Of a stretch of 64,000 nt of DNA, positions 46,801-58,609 are shown one piece after another; the first letter of the stretch is position 1; each line of letters begins with the position of its first letter. Under the pieces are notes generated by a model. That model saw nothing but the letters and a program-made list of their open reading frames with translations, did no database searches and was not told where the DNA came from. The translations under genes were made by a program, and so were the position numbers. Source of the DNA: Timema cristinae (lineage: Eukaryota > Arthropoda > Insecta > Phasmatodea > Timematidae); contig JBCFYV010000012.1 in NCBI GenBank assembly GCA_039000515.1, forward strand, positions 86,396,284 through 86,460,283. Reading direction: 5' to 3'.

Positions 46801-47514
46801 TTATTTGTTTTTCTCCACCCAGCCTCCCCCTTTTTGTGAATTTGCTTGAGTTTGTGTGCTATAAAATGGCTTGTAACTTTAAGCTAGTTACTCATTGTTC
46901 CACCGGAATTTATAAGGTGAGGGTGCCGACTTAAATCTTCTTTAGTGCATGAGCTTCAAAATTCAATTTCGATATCATTATGGGGGGGTTTGGCTTTACA
47001 AAATTATCGTTTGGAATTAACTTTAAAAATGAATATAGTCTTTCTTTGGAGCTTTGGAAATATCTCGTGGAATTGTTGCGCGTATATCCAATTGTAAATA
47101 TGTAGGTTTTTTTACCGGCGCGCTCTAACCATTATATTGTTATTAATTAATTTACGTTGGTTAGTTTGCTGAGTTTGGGGCCTATGGTGCACTGACTAAA
47201 CTAAAAATATAGTTCTCTTATTTGTCATACTAAAATTAATATTTAATGGCGTTTATAGATACGTCTGGCCAACGTATAGGCTTCTTCTTATTGGTTAAAC
47301 TAAAGTTAATATTTAATGGCGTTAGTGATACGTCTAGTCAACATATAGTTCTCTTGTTTGTTAAACTGAACTAACATTTAATGGCGTTTATTGACAGAAA
47401 TGATTATATCAAATTGCTCTCGGCTGATATTCTCTATTAACGTTATTGACGGAGACAATTATATTGAATTGTGCCCAGCTGTTATGTTTTGATATAAACA
47501 TAGTTATGGGTGAT

Positions 47515-47774
47515 TGTTGGAAATGATATTATGACATCAATTAATGGTTTCCATATCTTGTACATATTTAAAACACAAAGCAAAATTGTTCATGATTATT
47601 TGTTCATTCTTATAATTAATAGTACAGTGATCATATATATGTCACAGAACAAGAATTAACAAAGTAAAACAAAACATTAAAGCACATTTAGAAGGCATTG
47701 CCTATCTTCTTGCAAGTCAAGGCTCACCCACTAAAATGCTCTATTGAGTGGATGGAATTACTCAAGTCCCAACA
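47515..47774 (-). repeat. Copia 3' LTR (260 bp)
   Basis: It is bounded by TGTTGG and CCAACA (inverted). It is preceded on the minus strand by the purine tract GAGGGGGAG right after the RNase H frame. This is the normal arrangement for a 3' LTR. No matching 5' LTR was found. Confidence 0.8.
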
Positions 47775-47788
47775 CTCCCCCTCACTCG

Positions 47789-49270
47789 TTAGAACCGAGG
47801 ATGTAGTCCAACAGCTTGACTCAAGATGGTGTGTCTGGGGCTTGCCAAACCCTTTGTGAAAATATCTGCTTCCATGGATTCAGATGGCTTGTATGTCACA
47901 ACAATGTCCCCATTTTGAACCTTCTCACGAATAAAGTGTTCTTGTATACTTATATGCTTTGATCGGGAACTTATTGTAGAATTCTTTGTCAAGTTTTGAG
48001 CAGACATGTTGTTATTGAAGATTTGGATGGCTTGTTGAGGAGATCCCATGTCGTTCAGTAGTTGCCTCAAATGCATTGCCTCCTTTGCTGCTTCTGTTAA
48101 GGCCATGTACTCAGCTTCTTGAGTGGATAGAGCAGTTCTTGGTTTTCTGGATTCCCAGCTGATCATTGAACCTGCATACTTAAAACAGTACCCTGTGTAC
48201 GATCTTCTATCACTGGAGCATGATCCCCAATTTGCATCAGCATATCCGGTCAATGGTTCTCCAGTCTTTTGGAAGATCAGAGACAGTTCCTTGGTACCTT
48301 GAAGGTAACGGAGGACCCTTTTTGCTGCTAGCCAATGCTCCTTAGAAAAACAATTATTAAATTGAATTAAGTAGCTTACCGAATGTGAAATATCTGGTCT
48401 TGTACCTGTTGCGAGATACATAAGGGCTCCAATCAGATTTTGATATGGAAAATTTGGCAGGTTTTCTGTTGACGCCTTGGTAAATTTTAGTCCCGGAACC
48501 ATGGGAGTCTTCACAGGATTACAGGTCTCCATATTAAATTTATGAAGGATCTCATCAATGTATTTCTTCTGTGAGGCTGAAATAGTTCCATTTTTACAGT
48601 CGAATTCTATACCAAGACAATATTGGAGATTTCCCAAATCTCTCATTTCAAATTCGTTCAACAGCTCCTTCTTTATATGATTCAAATTTTCTTGATTATT
48701 GATGCCATGATTACATCATCTACATAAATTGCAACCAGATTTTTTTTTCTCCCTCTGATCATAATGTAGATGCAAGGATCAGCCTGTGAAGGGATGAATC
48801 CTAATTTACAAAGTTTGGAATCGAGTTTTCAGAACCATTGGCGTCCTGCTTGCTTTAGTCCGTGCAACGCCTTCTTAAGACGACATACCTTTTCACCATT
48901 TTGTTTGCGTAGCTCTTCAAGCATTTTCTTTACCTTTTTGAACATGGTGGAGTCTTCATTAGCACTTTCTTCAACCATGATGTTGCATAAGATTCTTTCT
49001 AGAAATTCTGGCTTTTGCATAAATAATTTTTCGTCTACATCCCCATTAAGGAAAGCTGTTGAGACATCAAGTTGATTTATTTTTAGATTTTCTTCGACTG
49101 CTACAGCAAGAAGAGTTCTGATAGAGCTTAATCTGGCGACTGGGGCATACGTCTCTCCATAGTCAAGTCCTGGTCTTTGTGAGAATCCTCGAGCTACAAG
49201 ACGTGCTTTTCTCCGCTCAAGATCGCCATGTATAGAAAAATCCTTTTTCTTGAGAGCTTGTGATGCTCCA
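47789..49270 (-). pseudogene. Ty1/copia RT-RNase H (5'-truncated element)
   Basis: In order: ARLVARGFSQRPGLDYGETY, QLDVSTAFLNGDVDEKLF, a KKALHGLKQAGRQW motif, and the catalytic YVDD at about 48730. A 298-residue open frame (47789-48685) follows, with YADANWGSCSSDRRSYTGY, ALSTQEAEYMAL and the terminal VTYKPSESMEADIFTKG. Breaks: a stop just after GRQWF near 48829 and a frameshift near 48700. Integrase, protease and gag are absent. This is a recent-looking copy, because the 3' half is nearly intact. Confidence 0.92.
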
Positions 49271-49559
49271 GCCTATTTTTCCATTGATGTTATAATAATA
49301 TATAGTCTGGGCTGATTCTCAGCAGCCTATGGGTTTTAGATTTAAATATATATAATAACTTATTGCGAGGTTATTATTTCAGCAAAGCCACTTGTCTTGT
49401 TGTTTTTGAACACCAGACGTTAAATTGGCCAAATCAATATTGTTGTTCTTGAAACGATGATGTACTGTCTATACTTAAGAATTAACTTATGTAAACAAAT
49501 AAATAAACAATCTGTTTTCTCTTGTGACTCCTTGGATTTTATTTATGGTACGCTTCCTG

Positions 49560-50800
49560 GAACCTTAAGGATGTCACAGAACTTTCATCTCCTTCCAATT
49601 TAATTTGATGCAGGTGAGCCACTCTTGACCTAATAATGATGCACTTTTGTTACCTTTTATAATCAGTATAAGCAAGTCTTTACACACGTCCCCTTTGTAT
49701 TCTCCTGACACTATTACCTTACCCAATACCGGTAACGCCTCCCCTGTGTATGTAGAAAGACTAAGCTTACATCGTGAGAAATTCACATTCGGGAAATTAT
49801 CTTGAAACGTTTTTCTAGACATTAAGGTCACTGTTGAACACGTATCAAATTAAATCTGGATTACTATTCCCTTTATTTTAATTCCCACCATGAAGTTGGA
49901 TTTAACTGAATTCACCCCCTTAACCTCAAAAGGACCGTTTTGAACACTATGATAAAAAAAAAGGCCAAAGTCCTGGTGTGGTTCCTCCTTACTCGACGCA
50001 TCCCTATCCTGAATCTGATTCACTTTCTTTGAGCACATCTTCTTTAGATGCTTCTTTAAATGACACACATTACACCTATATGCCTTAAATTTGTATTCCA
50101 ACGCTACGTGATTTTTATAACCATACAAAAAAAAACTCCCTTTCCCCTCTTGAAAAATCTTCCATCTTCTCTTTTACCTTCCATCTTGGGAAATTCCTGG
50201 AGATTTGTTGCACGCTTTCCTGTTATCACATTGGTCCCAACATCATAGATCCCTTTTCCGCTGCCTCCAGGGAAACTGGCATAGCTGCTCATAGGTTAGA
50301 GTAATTTCACAGATTAGTCTCTCTCTTATAGCATTATTATTAATCCCACAAATTAACATATAATATAAATGGTCATTCTAATTCGGCCCAAAGTTGCAGT
50401 TATTGGTCAGTTTCCTTAGTGTTGCAATATATTGCGAAATAGATTAATCGGAAGCTTCAAACGCCTGTGGAATTTAAAACGTTCTGACCTGAAGGCTTCA
50501 GAAAAAGATGATTTCCCACTAAATCCACTGGTTCATCAAATGTTAGTTTCGATGGTTTTCTAGGTGTACACATGTCACGTAATAGACCAAATGTTTTGCG
50601 GCCAATTACCGTGATTAACGTAACTACACACTTTGTTTTCTTCCTCGATTTTATTTCACTTTATATAGTTTTAAAATCTTTCTATATATGCCAACCACGA
50701 TTCTTCTTCCACTCGGAATTCCTCTATTGAACCGACGCCAACTGCCCGCGCCGCCATTTTACCCAAATTTTCTTCTTATTGTCACATCTAATGGTTCAGA
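49560..50800 (-). pseudogene. Ty3/gypsy gag-protease remnant
   Basis: The minus strand shows a gag stretch (GLLRDMCTPRKPSKLTFDEP), then a CCHC-like knuckle (YRCNVCHLKKHLKKMCSKK). After that comes an aspartic protease tail with TLMSRKTFQDNFP, LSTYTGEALPVLGKVIV and LLGQEWLTCIKLNW. Reverse transcriptase is not found downstream. Several stops and frameshifts are present. It resembles the gypsy family of the 36-42 kb wreck, but in opposite orientation. Confidence 0.75.
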
Positions 50801-52980
50801 TCCTCAGTGCCATTGCAGTGTGCGAAATAGATAGGCACAGGGTACTCAGTTTGGAACGGCCGGTTCTCTATTTATTTAACAGTAATACCCATCATGTTCT
50901 GTTTACCAGTAGGCCTACATGGATATAGCCTTGATCACAACACCTTTTCTCCAATTTATCTGCACCACCTTAACTCTAGTCTAACACTCAACTGATACAG
51001 GCTTAGTCCTCTTACTGCAATAGTCAAATCACAACAATAATAGTAACTAACATAGGCTTTCATAATTAGGATTAGGCCTAACGTTTACTATGTTATGAAC
51101 TAAGAATCCTCCTGGTATATATCTGGAATTTTCCATGCTAAGGTCCCACTTGGCGGAAGACTTAGTTTGCTCAAGTTTAGCCTCTTGTAGATTTTCTCAA
51201 TTTACCTACCGTACGTAATTTACATGATTGCAACCATACCTTCTTAAAGATGAGCTTGGTTTATTCTATTTGCATTAGTATAATTTTAAAGCTTCGTATT
51301 TCATGGATTAAACATTATTCTAGCTGTGCTTCCATTGAAGGTCAGAACTTTCTAATTTGTAACTCTTCTAATGGGCCACTTTATCTATTTCATAGTGACT
51401 TCTAGTCATACTAATTTATATGTATTCCGTTGTAGTGAGCTGACTTCTCCTTTAAGGAGTTTCTGGCATTTGAAGGTTTACAGTCTGGCCCGGATTAACA
51501 CTATTGGGGGCCCTGTGATATGTAAAACTTGCGGCTCTTGGAAGTTAGTTCCACAATGAATGATTATGAATCTTACATACGCGTCATACAGGGAAAATTT
51601 TATTTAGGAACAAACTTATTTGAAAACCTTTAGCAAACATGGTGAGTACCGTGAGTTTTGTTATCAACATATTAATTATTGATACTTTAGTAATTATTAA
51701 GCAGTAACTATTAAGAATTATATTGGCTCAGTAAAAAAAAAAAATCTTCCGTGTGACCGTGTATGATCTTGTTGTAAATACTGATGCATACATACTTTCG
51801 GCCAGACTGTCATTCCTAAGACTTACATCCGTAAATTACCCTTAGATTAATTTATTTTAGGAAATGCTTCTCCATATACCAATTTTAATCTAAATCATAA
51901 TTATTTTAAGAAATAACTCATTTCTAGAGTAGGTACCCTTTTATCAGTCTTTTAAAAGAAAAAAGATCTTGTTTATAGAGCAATAGTGCTGCTCTCTAGT
52001 AAACACATGGTGAGTTAAGTAGAGTCTCTGCTGCTGCCACCTACAGTACTTGTGGCACAGCAATGAAATATGACTGAAGTGGTCTTTCCAACCAAGGTAC
52101 AAAAATAAAAAATTATTGCTTGTGTCTGCCATTAAATTAGGCTATCATTCATATGGTTCACTAAATTGGCCTGATAACTTCTTTATTCGTTATACCTAAA
52201 TAGAGTTCCCTTATATTCTTAATTTAACTATTTTGTTCTAACTAGCTAGATTTTCCCTTTAATTAATTTATATTTTTATTTATGAATATGGAACTGGCTT
52301 TCCTTAATAATATGATAAATAATAATTACTAATTTTTTCCCCTCAGAATTCCTATTATCCTTAGGTTATATGCCCAATTTATATTATTATACTCAATAAC
52401 TTATACTTTTTACAATAGTGCTGATTTTACAACTAATTATTTCTAATTATATGCCTATTTAAAAAAAAAATTGACAGTCTCTTTAATAATATTACTTCTA
52501 TACATTTTTGGAATAGCCAGGTTTAAATCAGTTTTTGAATGAGAGAGATAGCCTAGTGTAGAGTATTGAGGAACATTATGGATATGTTAGTACAAGGTAG
52601 AATAAAAAGGCACGATGCGAGTCTGTTTTCATAGCCACTGGTCTGATCTTGACGCTATCAATGCTCTGTGAAACCTTGGCCTAGACTAGAACCCTATATG
52701 CCTCACTCTCCCCGCCACCTGCACCTCAATGCCCTAGCGTCTGTCCGACCACCCCGATGTTCCCAACAACTACCTCCTCCACTCACACTTGTTTCAGGGT
52801 TTCCTATTTCCAACCCCATCCATTCTCCATCCATGACATACCTTTTACAGTTTAAATCCTTATATATATTATAATAAGCAAAGCTACATCTTTCTTCAAA
52901 CAATTCTATTAAAATTGTTTTGCATTCGGATACGAATTGAAGTTAAATAAATAGCATATATATTTAAAAAAAACATTTAT
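50801..52980. other. No recognisable feature
   Basis: AT-rich sequence without convincing exons, RNA genes or element ends. Short frames at 52668-52903 overlap on both strands and look random. The GGCCCGGATTAACACTATTG at about 51487 hints at a decayed DNA element, but no partner was seen. Confidence 0.5.
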
Positions 52981-52984
52981 TCTT

Positions 52985-54420
52985 AAGATTTACAAACAGA
53001 GAATATAGGTTAATTGCTTACAAACATATAGTTTTCTGTCTATTTCTTGTTAAGTCTGTTGAATCACACACTTGACATTTAAAAAAAATTGTACATGTCC
53101 TCTCAGATAAGTAAGTCCTCATGAGGTGTTAAACCGACGTCTGTACGTGCAGCCAAAGTTTGTCCCCGGTAGAAGTAATTTTCCCACAAAATAGAGTTCC
53201 ACAAGTTAGGTTCATCATTAACATCGTCCTCACTTTCCTCCATTTATTCTTCACCTTGAGATGAAGCACATTAGAGGTTGTAAACTTCTCGAGTTTCCAC
53301 AAGCACATACCTCAGTTCCCCCTTTATCAATGTGATCCAATGCCTCGCCCATCTTCTCTTCGTCCACCATGTCCTTCTCAGGTTACTCAATGTGTCATTA
53401 TGTGTAAAATCTCAGGTTCTTCTTCATTCTTCAGTCTGTAGATGGGACAACTATTGGTGCAACTCTTGACAGACCGGTTGATTTATCACATAGCTGGATT
53501 AAGGCTTCCTAGCCAGTGGAGCAATCCGTTGCACAATTCACTGTACTCTTTGTCGTTTTTCTCGATGAAGTTAAGTCATTTTGCACTCATAAATTTCTAT
53601 TCTTGTCAAATCCCCCAAGCAGTAACGCAACTGTCTGACCATATCATATGCAACTCGTACTTGCTCACCTTTATACTGTCAGAGAGGGGTAGGGGAAATG
53701 GTTTTCCTCATCTCTAGACAATGTTGGAGCATCGATCCACAAATTGTGTGACAAGTAAAAGCCTAGCCATTTGACAAAGGTTATATCTCCTGCATTTGAT
53801 GTCTTCCCAAGCTCCTTGGCATAGAATACCCCAGTAAAAGGTTCTAGGATTTGTCTTAACAACTTTACATAACTTTAACAGTTCCACCAATAAGTTTGCA
53901 GTACACCCTTTAATGAAAACCATCTTATTGATAGGAACGATATTGCTCACTTTAAGTTTAAGCTCTTTTCTGTTTAGTTACTCTAAAAATCTTCGGCTGC
54001 AAGAAACTAAGATCTTATTGAGAAATACAGCATTGTCATTCTAATAAAACAGTGTATGAGCATCACCGAGTTTGGTTGTGTTACCTTCGTAAAGTATACC
54101 ATAAGTTTTATTGTAGTTTGAGGTGTTTGGAGATGAATATGCATAATGTACGTTATGCAATTGCTCGGGCGAGACTTCCTTCTCAGGTTCCTCAGTCATC
54201 TTACGGTTCCTTGATAGGTTTGAAGGTTTCCCGTGCGACAATATCAGACTCATGTCAAGCATCTCATAACTGTCTCTATTTTTGTTTAATGATCATACTC
54301 GCTTTGATGATATCCTCTGCAAACTTTGTTGACATTATACTGAGTATAAATATATACAAATATGCACAAAAGTTCTATATAGTCGCAGGTAAGACCCATC
54401 TGTACATGTAGCATAAGAAG
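52985..54420 (-). pseudogene. Decayed coding remnant of a virus-like (adintovirus/Polinton-type) element
   Basis: Short minus-strand frames follow one another with stops and shifts: KKMVF-type text around 53714-53950, a stretch ending SPEQLHNVHYAYSSP (54041-54262), and an acidic run near 53140-53240. The fragment TYGILYEGN plus KLGD recalls a small protein often found near PLA2-domain ORFs in arthropod virus-like elements. The assignment rests mainly on the neighbouring PLA2 ORF. Breaks are frequent; the protein was not reconstructed. Confidence 0.35.
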
Positions 54421-54745
54421 TACCATCTAAAACTTCTTCAGCATGAATAAAAACATCTTTCCTTTATTTACCTTAAACAGTGCTGGACCAATAGGTGTGA
54501 GGTTCAATATGTTGACAACGCCTTCCATGTTCAAAGCAATATGAGAAAATGTCTTTACCTTCATGAAGTAATATTTAGGTTGATTCCTAAGTGTCAATAT
54601 GAAATGTATCGATTACTTGTAGGTTTTGATTCTAAGTAGGTGTACACGAAACCCCATTCACTCTTTGAGTTGATGTAGTTTTTAGACACTGCATCCGAAA
54701 CCAACTTTGCCTGAACAGCATTGCATATGGGAACACCTTGCTGGT

Positions 54746-54786
54746 TTATTATTAGCACAGCGTCTTACTACCCGTTTGGGTTAAAA
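54746..54786 (-). mobile_element. Short SINE tail fragment
   Basis: TTATTATTAGCACAGCGTCT then TACTACCCGTTTGGGTTA: the shared tail only, as in the mini-SINE at 36.06 kb. No clear duplication. Confidence 0.6.
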
Positions 54787-55153
54787 GCCCTCTTGCAGCT
54801 AGGTTATGCAAATTGCTGTATGTTGTTTGCTGTGATGCTAAAGAATGCTCTACATTCTTTTCAACCATGGAGTTAAGAATTTAGCTCTTTGTATGCTTTG
54901 ACAACCCAATCTTCCTGCTGTTGTGTTATCATTGATACTTCCTATATATTCATAATAAGAGAATCTACAGGTTTAGCTATCATATCCTTAGGGATGGAAG
55001 AATCCTCTATTTTAGTCAACCTTAGAATTAAAGAATCTAGTTTTCTGTAAGCTTTTTCGATCTGATCTTCCCGCTGTCACATCTCTCTTGATAATTCTTC
55101 CATATTCTTAGTCAGGGAATCCACACATTTAGCAAGAATACCCTAGGTTCAGG

Positions 55154-55400
55154 TGACCTGGCGGTCTAGGGGTAAGGTTTCAGACTTCTGTGCTAGGGTC
55201 CAGTGTTCAATCCCCAGTCCCAGCACAGATTTATCCAATTGGCAAACCCTTCCTTCACCTCTGACAAGACATGTATTAATCACAATTTGTGAATGTGTGG
55301 AATGCCAGGCCTCCATCGTTGTTTGGAATCCATGTTAAACTGTAAGTCCACATTAGCATAAGTGCGTACAAACCCGAACGGGTAGTAGGACGCTCTGCTA
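55154..55400 (+). mobile_element. SINE, head type 1
   Basis: GGTGACCTGGCGGTCTAGGG at the head, body with a small internal deletion, tail GAACGGGTAGTAGGACGCTC, then a compound (AAT/GAT)n microsatellite to about 55540. Open frames over the microsatellite are artefacts. Confidence 0.85.
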
Positions 55401-55540
55401 ATAATAATAATGATAATAATAATAATGGTAATAATTATTATGATAATAATAATAATAATAATAATGATAAAAATGATAATAATAATGATAATAATAATGA
55501 TAATGATAACGATGACAATGATGATGATGATGATGATACC
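55400..55540. repeat. (AAT/GAT)n microsatellite
   Basis: An imperfect trinucleotide array grown from the SINE tail. Confidence 0.95.
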
Positions 55541-56097
55541 CTCTGTAATGGAAGAATCCTCCAAGTTTATTCAAATTTGGACTTATATATAAAAAAAATA
55601 GATTTTTGTAAGCTTTGCCGATCTGCTCCACTTGCTGTTGTGCCTCCTCCTATTCCTCCTCCATATTCTAAACAGAGAATATAGGCCTACTCATTTACTG
55701 ATCATATCCTTGATGGTTTTGAGAGCGTGTACCTGTTCTTTAATATGTTCCGTTTCCTTCCTGTCAGTATAGTATTTATTATAAGCATCCTTTGAAGCTA
55801 TGGAAGCTTCAATGTTGATGTTCCTGCATCATAATATCCTCTTGGGTTCTCCCTCCTCCCCACTGCCTTAATTATACTTGTAAAGAATATGTCCAAATTT
55901 CCATATAGATGACAATTTATCTTACCATAAACCGAGTCTATGAGCATATTGATCGGATGAGCAAGTTAGCGTGATCTCTTAAGGATCTGTTTGAGAATTC
56001 AGGAGTAGGTCTGGCTTAGATAGAAAGTCTATAGCTCTATGCTACCCAAACTGAAAAAAAGTTTGTATGTTATACTGTTTATTGCAAGCGACCTCGT

Positions 56098-56310
56098 CTA
56101 AATTATTAATACAGAATCGGGTTTAGACTTGGGACAGTGGAGTGATCTCCTCATTGTCAGAAAAAGGGAAATAGCGTATACCGTCGACGAGTTTGAGGAC
56201 TTGAGATAAATGCTGATATTTAGGCCATTATAACGTTTTAGAGTAAACATGCACGTTCTTGAAAATGTAATTCGTTCGATTACTAAATCAGACTGGTCGT
56301 AGCATTCTTC
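56098..56310 (-). pseudogene. Minus-strand coding remnant in the virus-like block
   Basis: A frame of about 70 codons ([20 protein letters not shown] within it) ends with double stops at about 56098. It lies between recognised virus-like pieces. Function is not recognised. Confidence 0.3.
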
Positions 56311-56321
56311 TTCCCACAATT

Positions 56322-56560
56322 TGTTTTAACACCACATCTTACTACCTGTTCGGATTATATGCCTACATACTAATTATGCTAATGGGTTTGGTATTAGGAA
56401 GGTTATGTTTAGAGGAAATGTACCCACATTTGCACAAAGTGGAAAATCATTTTGGAAAAACCACCCTTAGAACACCCGACCGAGATTCAAACCTCGATCT
56501 TCTTGTCATTGGCATTCTAATTTAATGCAAGAGTAGCACATTAGACCATGCGGCCACTGA
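56322..56560 (-). mobile_element. SINE, tRNA-like head type 3/2 hybrid
   Basis: The minus strand starts CAGTGGCCGCATGGTCTAAT (head like type 3) with B-box-like GGTTTGAATCTC. It then follows the type 2 body (GGGTGGTTTTTCC, AATGTGGGTACATTTCC) and ends in the tail CAGGTAGTAAGATGTGGTGT. No clear duplication was seen. Confidence 0.75.
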
Positions 56561-56693
56561 AGGTCAGCAAATTATACAACAAATAGTATCAGGTAACAAT
56601 GTACCGTGCATGTAAGGTAAGGCCTTACCCTCATCAAGAACTTTATCACACAAGGATAACAAATATCTCTTTTTCACAATCTGCATGCCAACT

Positions 56694-56846
56694 TTGTGAA
56701 TGTGGGGAATACCAGGCCTCCACCGTGGTTCAGATTCCACGTTAAACTGTAGGTCCTTCATTTCATCTCACAATCACCCTACCCATTACACATTAGCGTA
56801 AGAGCGTATAACCCGAACGGGTAGTAAGACGCGGTGCTAATAATAA
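56694..56846 (+). mobile_element. SINE, 5'-truncated
   Basis: Body and complete tail GGGTAGTAAGACGCGGTGCT with (AAT)n. TGCATGCCAACT is duplicated at 56682-56693 and 56847-56858. Confidence 0.9.
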
Positions 56847-56909
56847 TGCATGCCAACTGGTACAACTTTATAATGTTCATGTCTATGTAAACGTCATTCA
56901 GTATGTGTT

Positions 56910-57242
56910 ATGAAGCGAAGAAAGGGAGGTGGACAGCTGAATAAAATCATCAATAAATTACCGTTTGAAGCATATACACCTGGCTACCAAAACTGTAAAA
57001 AAGGTACAAAGTTGTCCAAACTTTTAAAACAAGGTGATCCCGACTTTAACAAGTTGGATCGAGCTTGTAAAGAACACGATAGTTCTTACTCCCAAATGAA
57101 AGCTCTGGTTGTTAATATACAGCGGATCGAGAACATACAGAGAAATAGTGGAAAAGAGTACTCGTATCGATTCAAAGTTGGTTGTAAAGCTGCTGCTTGG
57201 GCTACAGCGAATGTGACGAAGTCAAGATGGATAGTGGTCTGA
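56910..57242 (+). CDS. Parvovirus/adintovirus-type phospholipase A2-domain ORF (110 aa), endogenous
   Basis: The ORF has an Arg/Lys-rich start, then LPFEAYTPGYQNC and the catalytic-type helix LDRACKEHDSSYSQ. Its His-Asp pair is the signature of the phospholipase A2 fold found in parvovirus VP1 and in arthropod adintovirus/Polinton-like elements. The calcium-loop region reads CKKGTKL where relatives have a Gly-Pro-Gly-Thr type loop, so activity is doubtful. The C-terminal third (RFKVGCKAAAWA) is basic. No signal peptide. The frame is open, but neighbours are decayed, so it may be a relic that happens to lack stops. Confidence 0.7.
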   Translation: MKRRKGGGQLNKIINKLPFEAYTPGYQNCKKGTKLSKLLKQGDPDFNKLDRACKEHDSSYSQMKALVVNIQRIENIQRNSGKEYSYRFKVGCKAAAWATANVTKSRWIVV

Positions 57243-57324
57243 CAAAAGGACGCCATTGTCAAACACGTATCAATAAATGATGTACCACTACCCATCATAT
57301 GAAAAGGAGATTATTAAGGTGAGA

Positions 57325-57520
57325 AGGTTCCTACCTGCACTCCCTCTGATTGCTGCATTAAGAGCTGTTGTAGGAGGTGCTGCAAGAATCACAAAAACTG
57401 TGCAAAGTATCAAGGAAAACAAAACCATTGAGCGAGGCTTAGAGACATAGTTGTACACTCCAGGCTATCACATTGAGGAGAGGAATATATTTACACCCAT
57501 ATTAAAAAAAATTGATTGAA
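57325..57520 (+). pseudogene. Virion-core-like small ORF remnant after the PLA2 ORF
   Basis: After the PLA2 ORF, the same strand reads a hydrophobic Ala/Leu-rich segment (RRFLPALPLIAALRAVVGG), an NKTIERGLE motif, a stop, then LYTPGYHIEE. Adintovirus-type elements often carry a small basic/hydrophobic virion protein with a similar order. The stop at about 57449 breaks it. The assignment is by pattern only. Confidence 0.4.
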
Positions 57521-57884
57521 GATGAGCCCTCACAGAAATAAATCTATACACAACCCTTATTCAGTATGTAAATTGATCCATGCTCTACGAGTAGCTATAA
57601 TGTAGGGGTTCAATCCAAGCCCTGATAGTGAAAGCTGAATGTTTTGAGATATTTATGCTCATTTCGAGAGTACTAGCATAGGCCAACCCAGAGTCCTTGG
57701 CAATAAAGTTTTCTAATTGGGCTAAGAGGGGAATATAACTCTATATTCATGCCTTTCTTCAAGATTAGTAGTATCAAATCTTTCACATAGAGCGGAATTG
57801 AAATATCCCCTTTTTATTTGTTTTTCAGTAGGATGTAGACACTTGCATATTAAACTAAAATTAGAGAGTTTGTTAATTGCTGCT

Positions 57885-58133
57885 CGTGCATGTGTAATGG
57901 TAGGGTAATTGTGAGATGAAATGGAGGACTTACAGTTTAATGTGAAATCCGAACCACGATGGAGGCCTGGCATTCCACACATTCACAAGTTGTGATTACC
58001 ATAATATACATCTTGTCAGAGGTGAAGGGAGGCTTTGGCAATCAGATAAATCTGTGCCGGGACCAAGGATAGAACCCCCAGACACCCAGTACAGAAGTCT
58101 GACACCTTACCTCTAGAACACAAGTTCACCCAT
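57885..58133 (-). mobile_element. SINE, head type 1, tail-truncated
   Basis: The body matches (CCATTACACATGCAC, CGTGGTTCGGATTTCACATT as a decayed form), and the head is recognisable at the right edge (GTGAACTTGTGTTCTAGAGG). The shared tail is missing at the left, so it was lost after insertion. Confidence 0.75.
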
Positions 58134-58139
58134 ATTTAT

Positions 58140-58480
58140 AGAGAAGTTTATTTTTAATCAAGTGGATTTTTAAGTGTTAGGTATAGTTCTTCAACAAGTT
58201 AAACAAAAGAGTCCCTTTGGATCGAGGTAAAGTAAAAACTGAGTAAATCTCTCACCTAGGTTGTGCAAAAATCTTAACAGTTTATCCATTTGTTCATCTA
58301 CATCAGTCATTCCTGTTATCAGTACAGTTGAAGTTTTAATCATGCCTGGTATATACTCAATGTACCCTCTAAATACTTTACCAGCACGACAAGCTATATA
58401 ATACCTAAGGTGTCTGAGTAATATATGAAAATTAGATGTTAATTCTCCTCTGTGTAAAGCTTATTTCCATTCAATTGTCC
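58140..58480 (-). pseudogene. Minus-strand coding remnant at the right edge of the virus-like block
   Basis: A frame free of stops for about 75 codons reads HILLRHLRYYIACRAGKVFR and, later, VDEQMDKLLRFLHNLGERF. The preceding start is in another frame. It has real-protein character, but I cannot name it. It could belong to the virus-like element or to another transposon. Confidence 0.35.
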
Positions 58481-58609
58481 AGTCATGGTTATAGGAGGGA
58501 GCTCTTATGGTGTTTTATCCTAAATTTAAAATAAGTTTAAAACATTTACTCAAATTAACTCTCATCTCATGTTGATGATATGGTTCTGGGCACAATTTAA
58601 TTTTAACTA

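Larger units (their letters stand above)
54880..55750 (-). repeat. Diverged direct repeat encoding coiled-coil-like text, split by a SINE
   Basis: About 54950-55140 and 55540-55730 are similar to each other (GGAAGAATCCTC, TTTTCTGTAAGCTTTTTCGATCTG versus TTTTTGTAAGCTTTGCCGATCTG, CATATTCT, CAGGGAATC/CAGAGAAT). The minus strand is rich in Glu/Gln/Lys codons between stops. It is probably a tandem repeat within the virus-like block, later split by the SINE at 55154. Confidence 0.45.

Noticed and set aside
55280..55631. Ile-, His/Tyr- and Met-rich open frames on both strands
   Set aside because: They are translations of an (AAT/GAT)n microsatellite.
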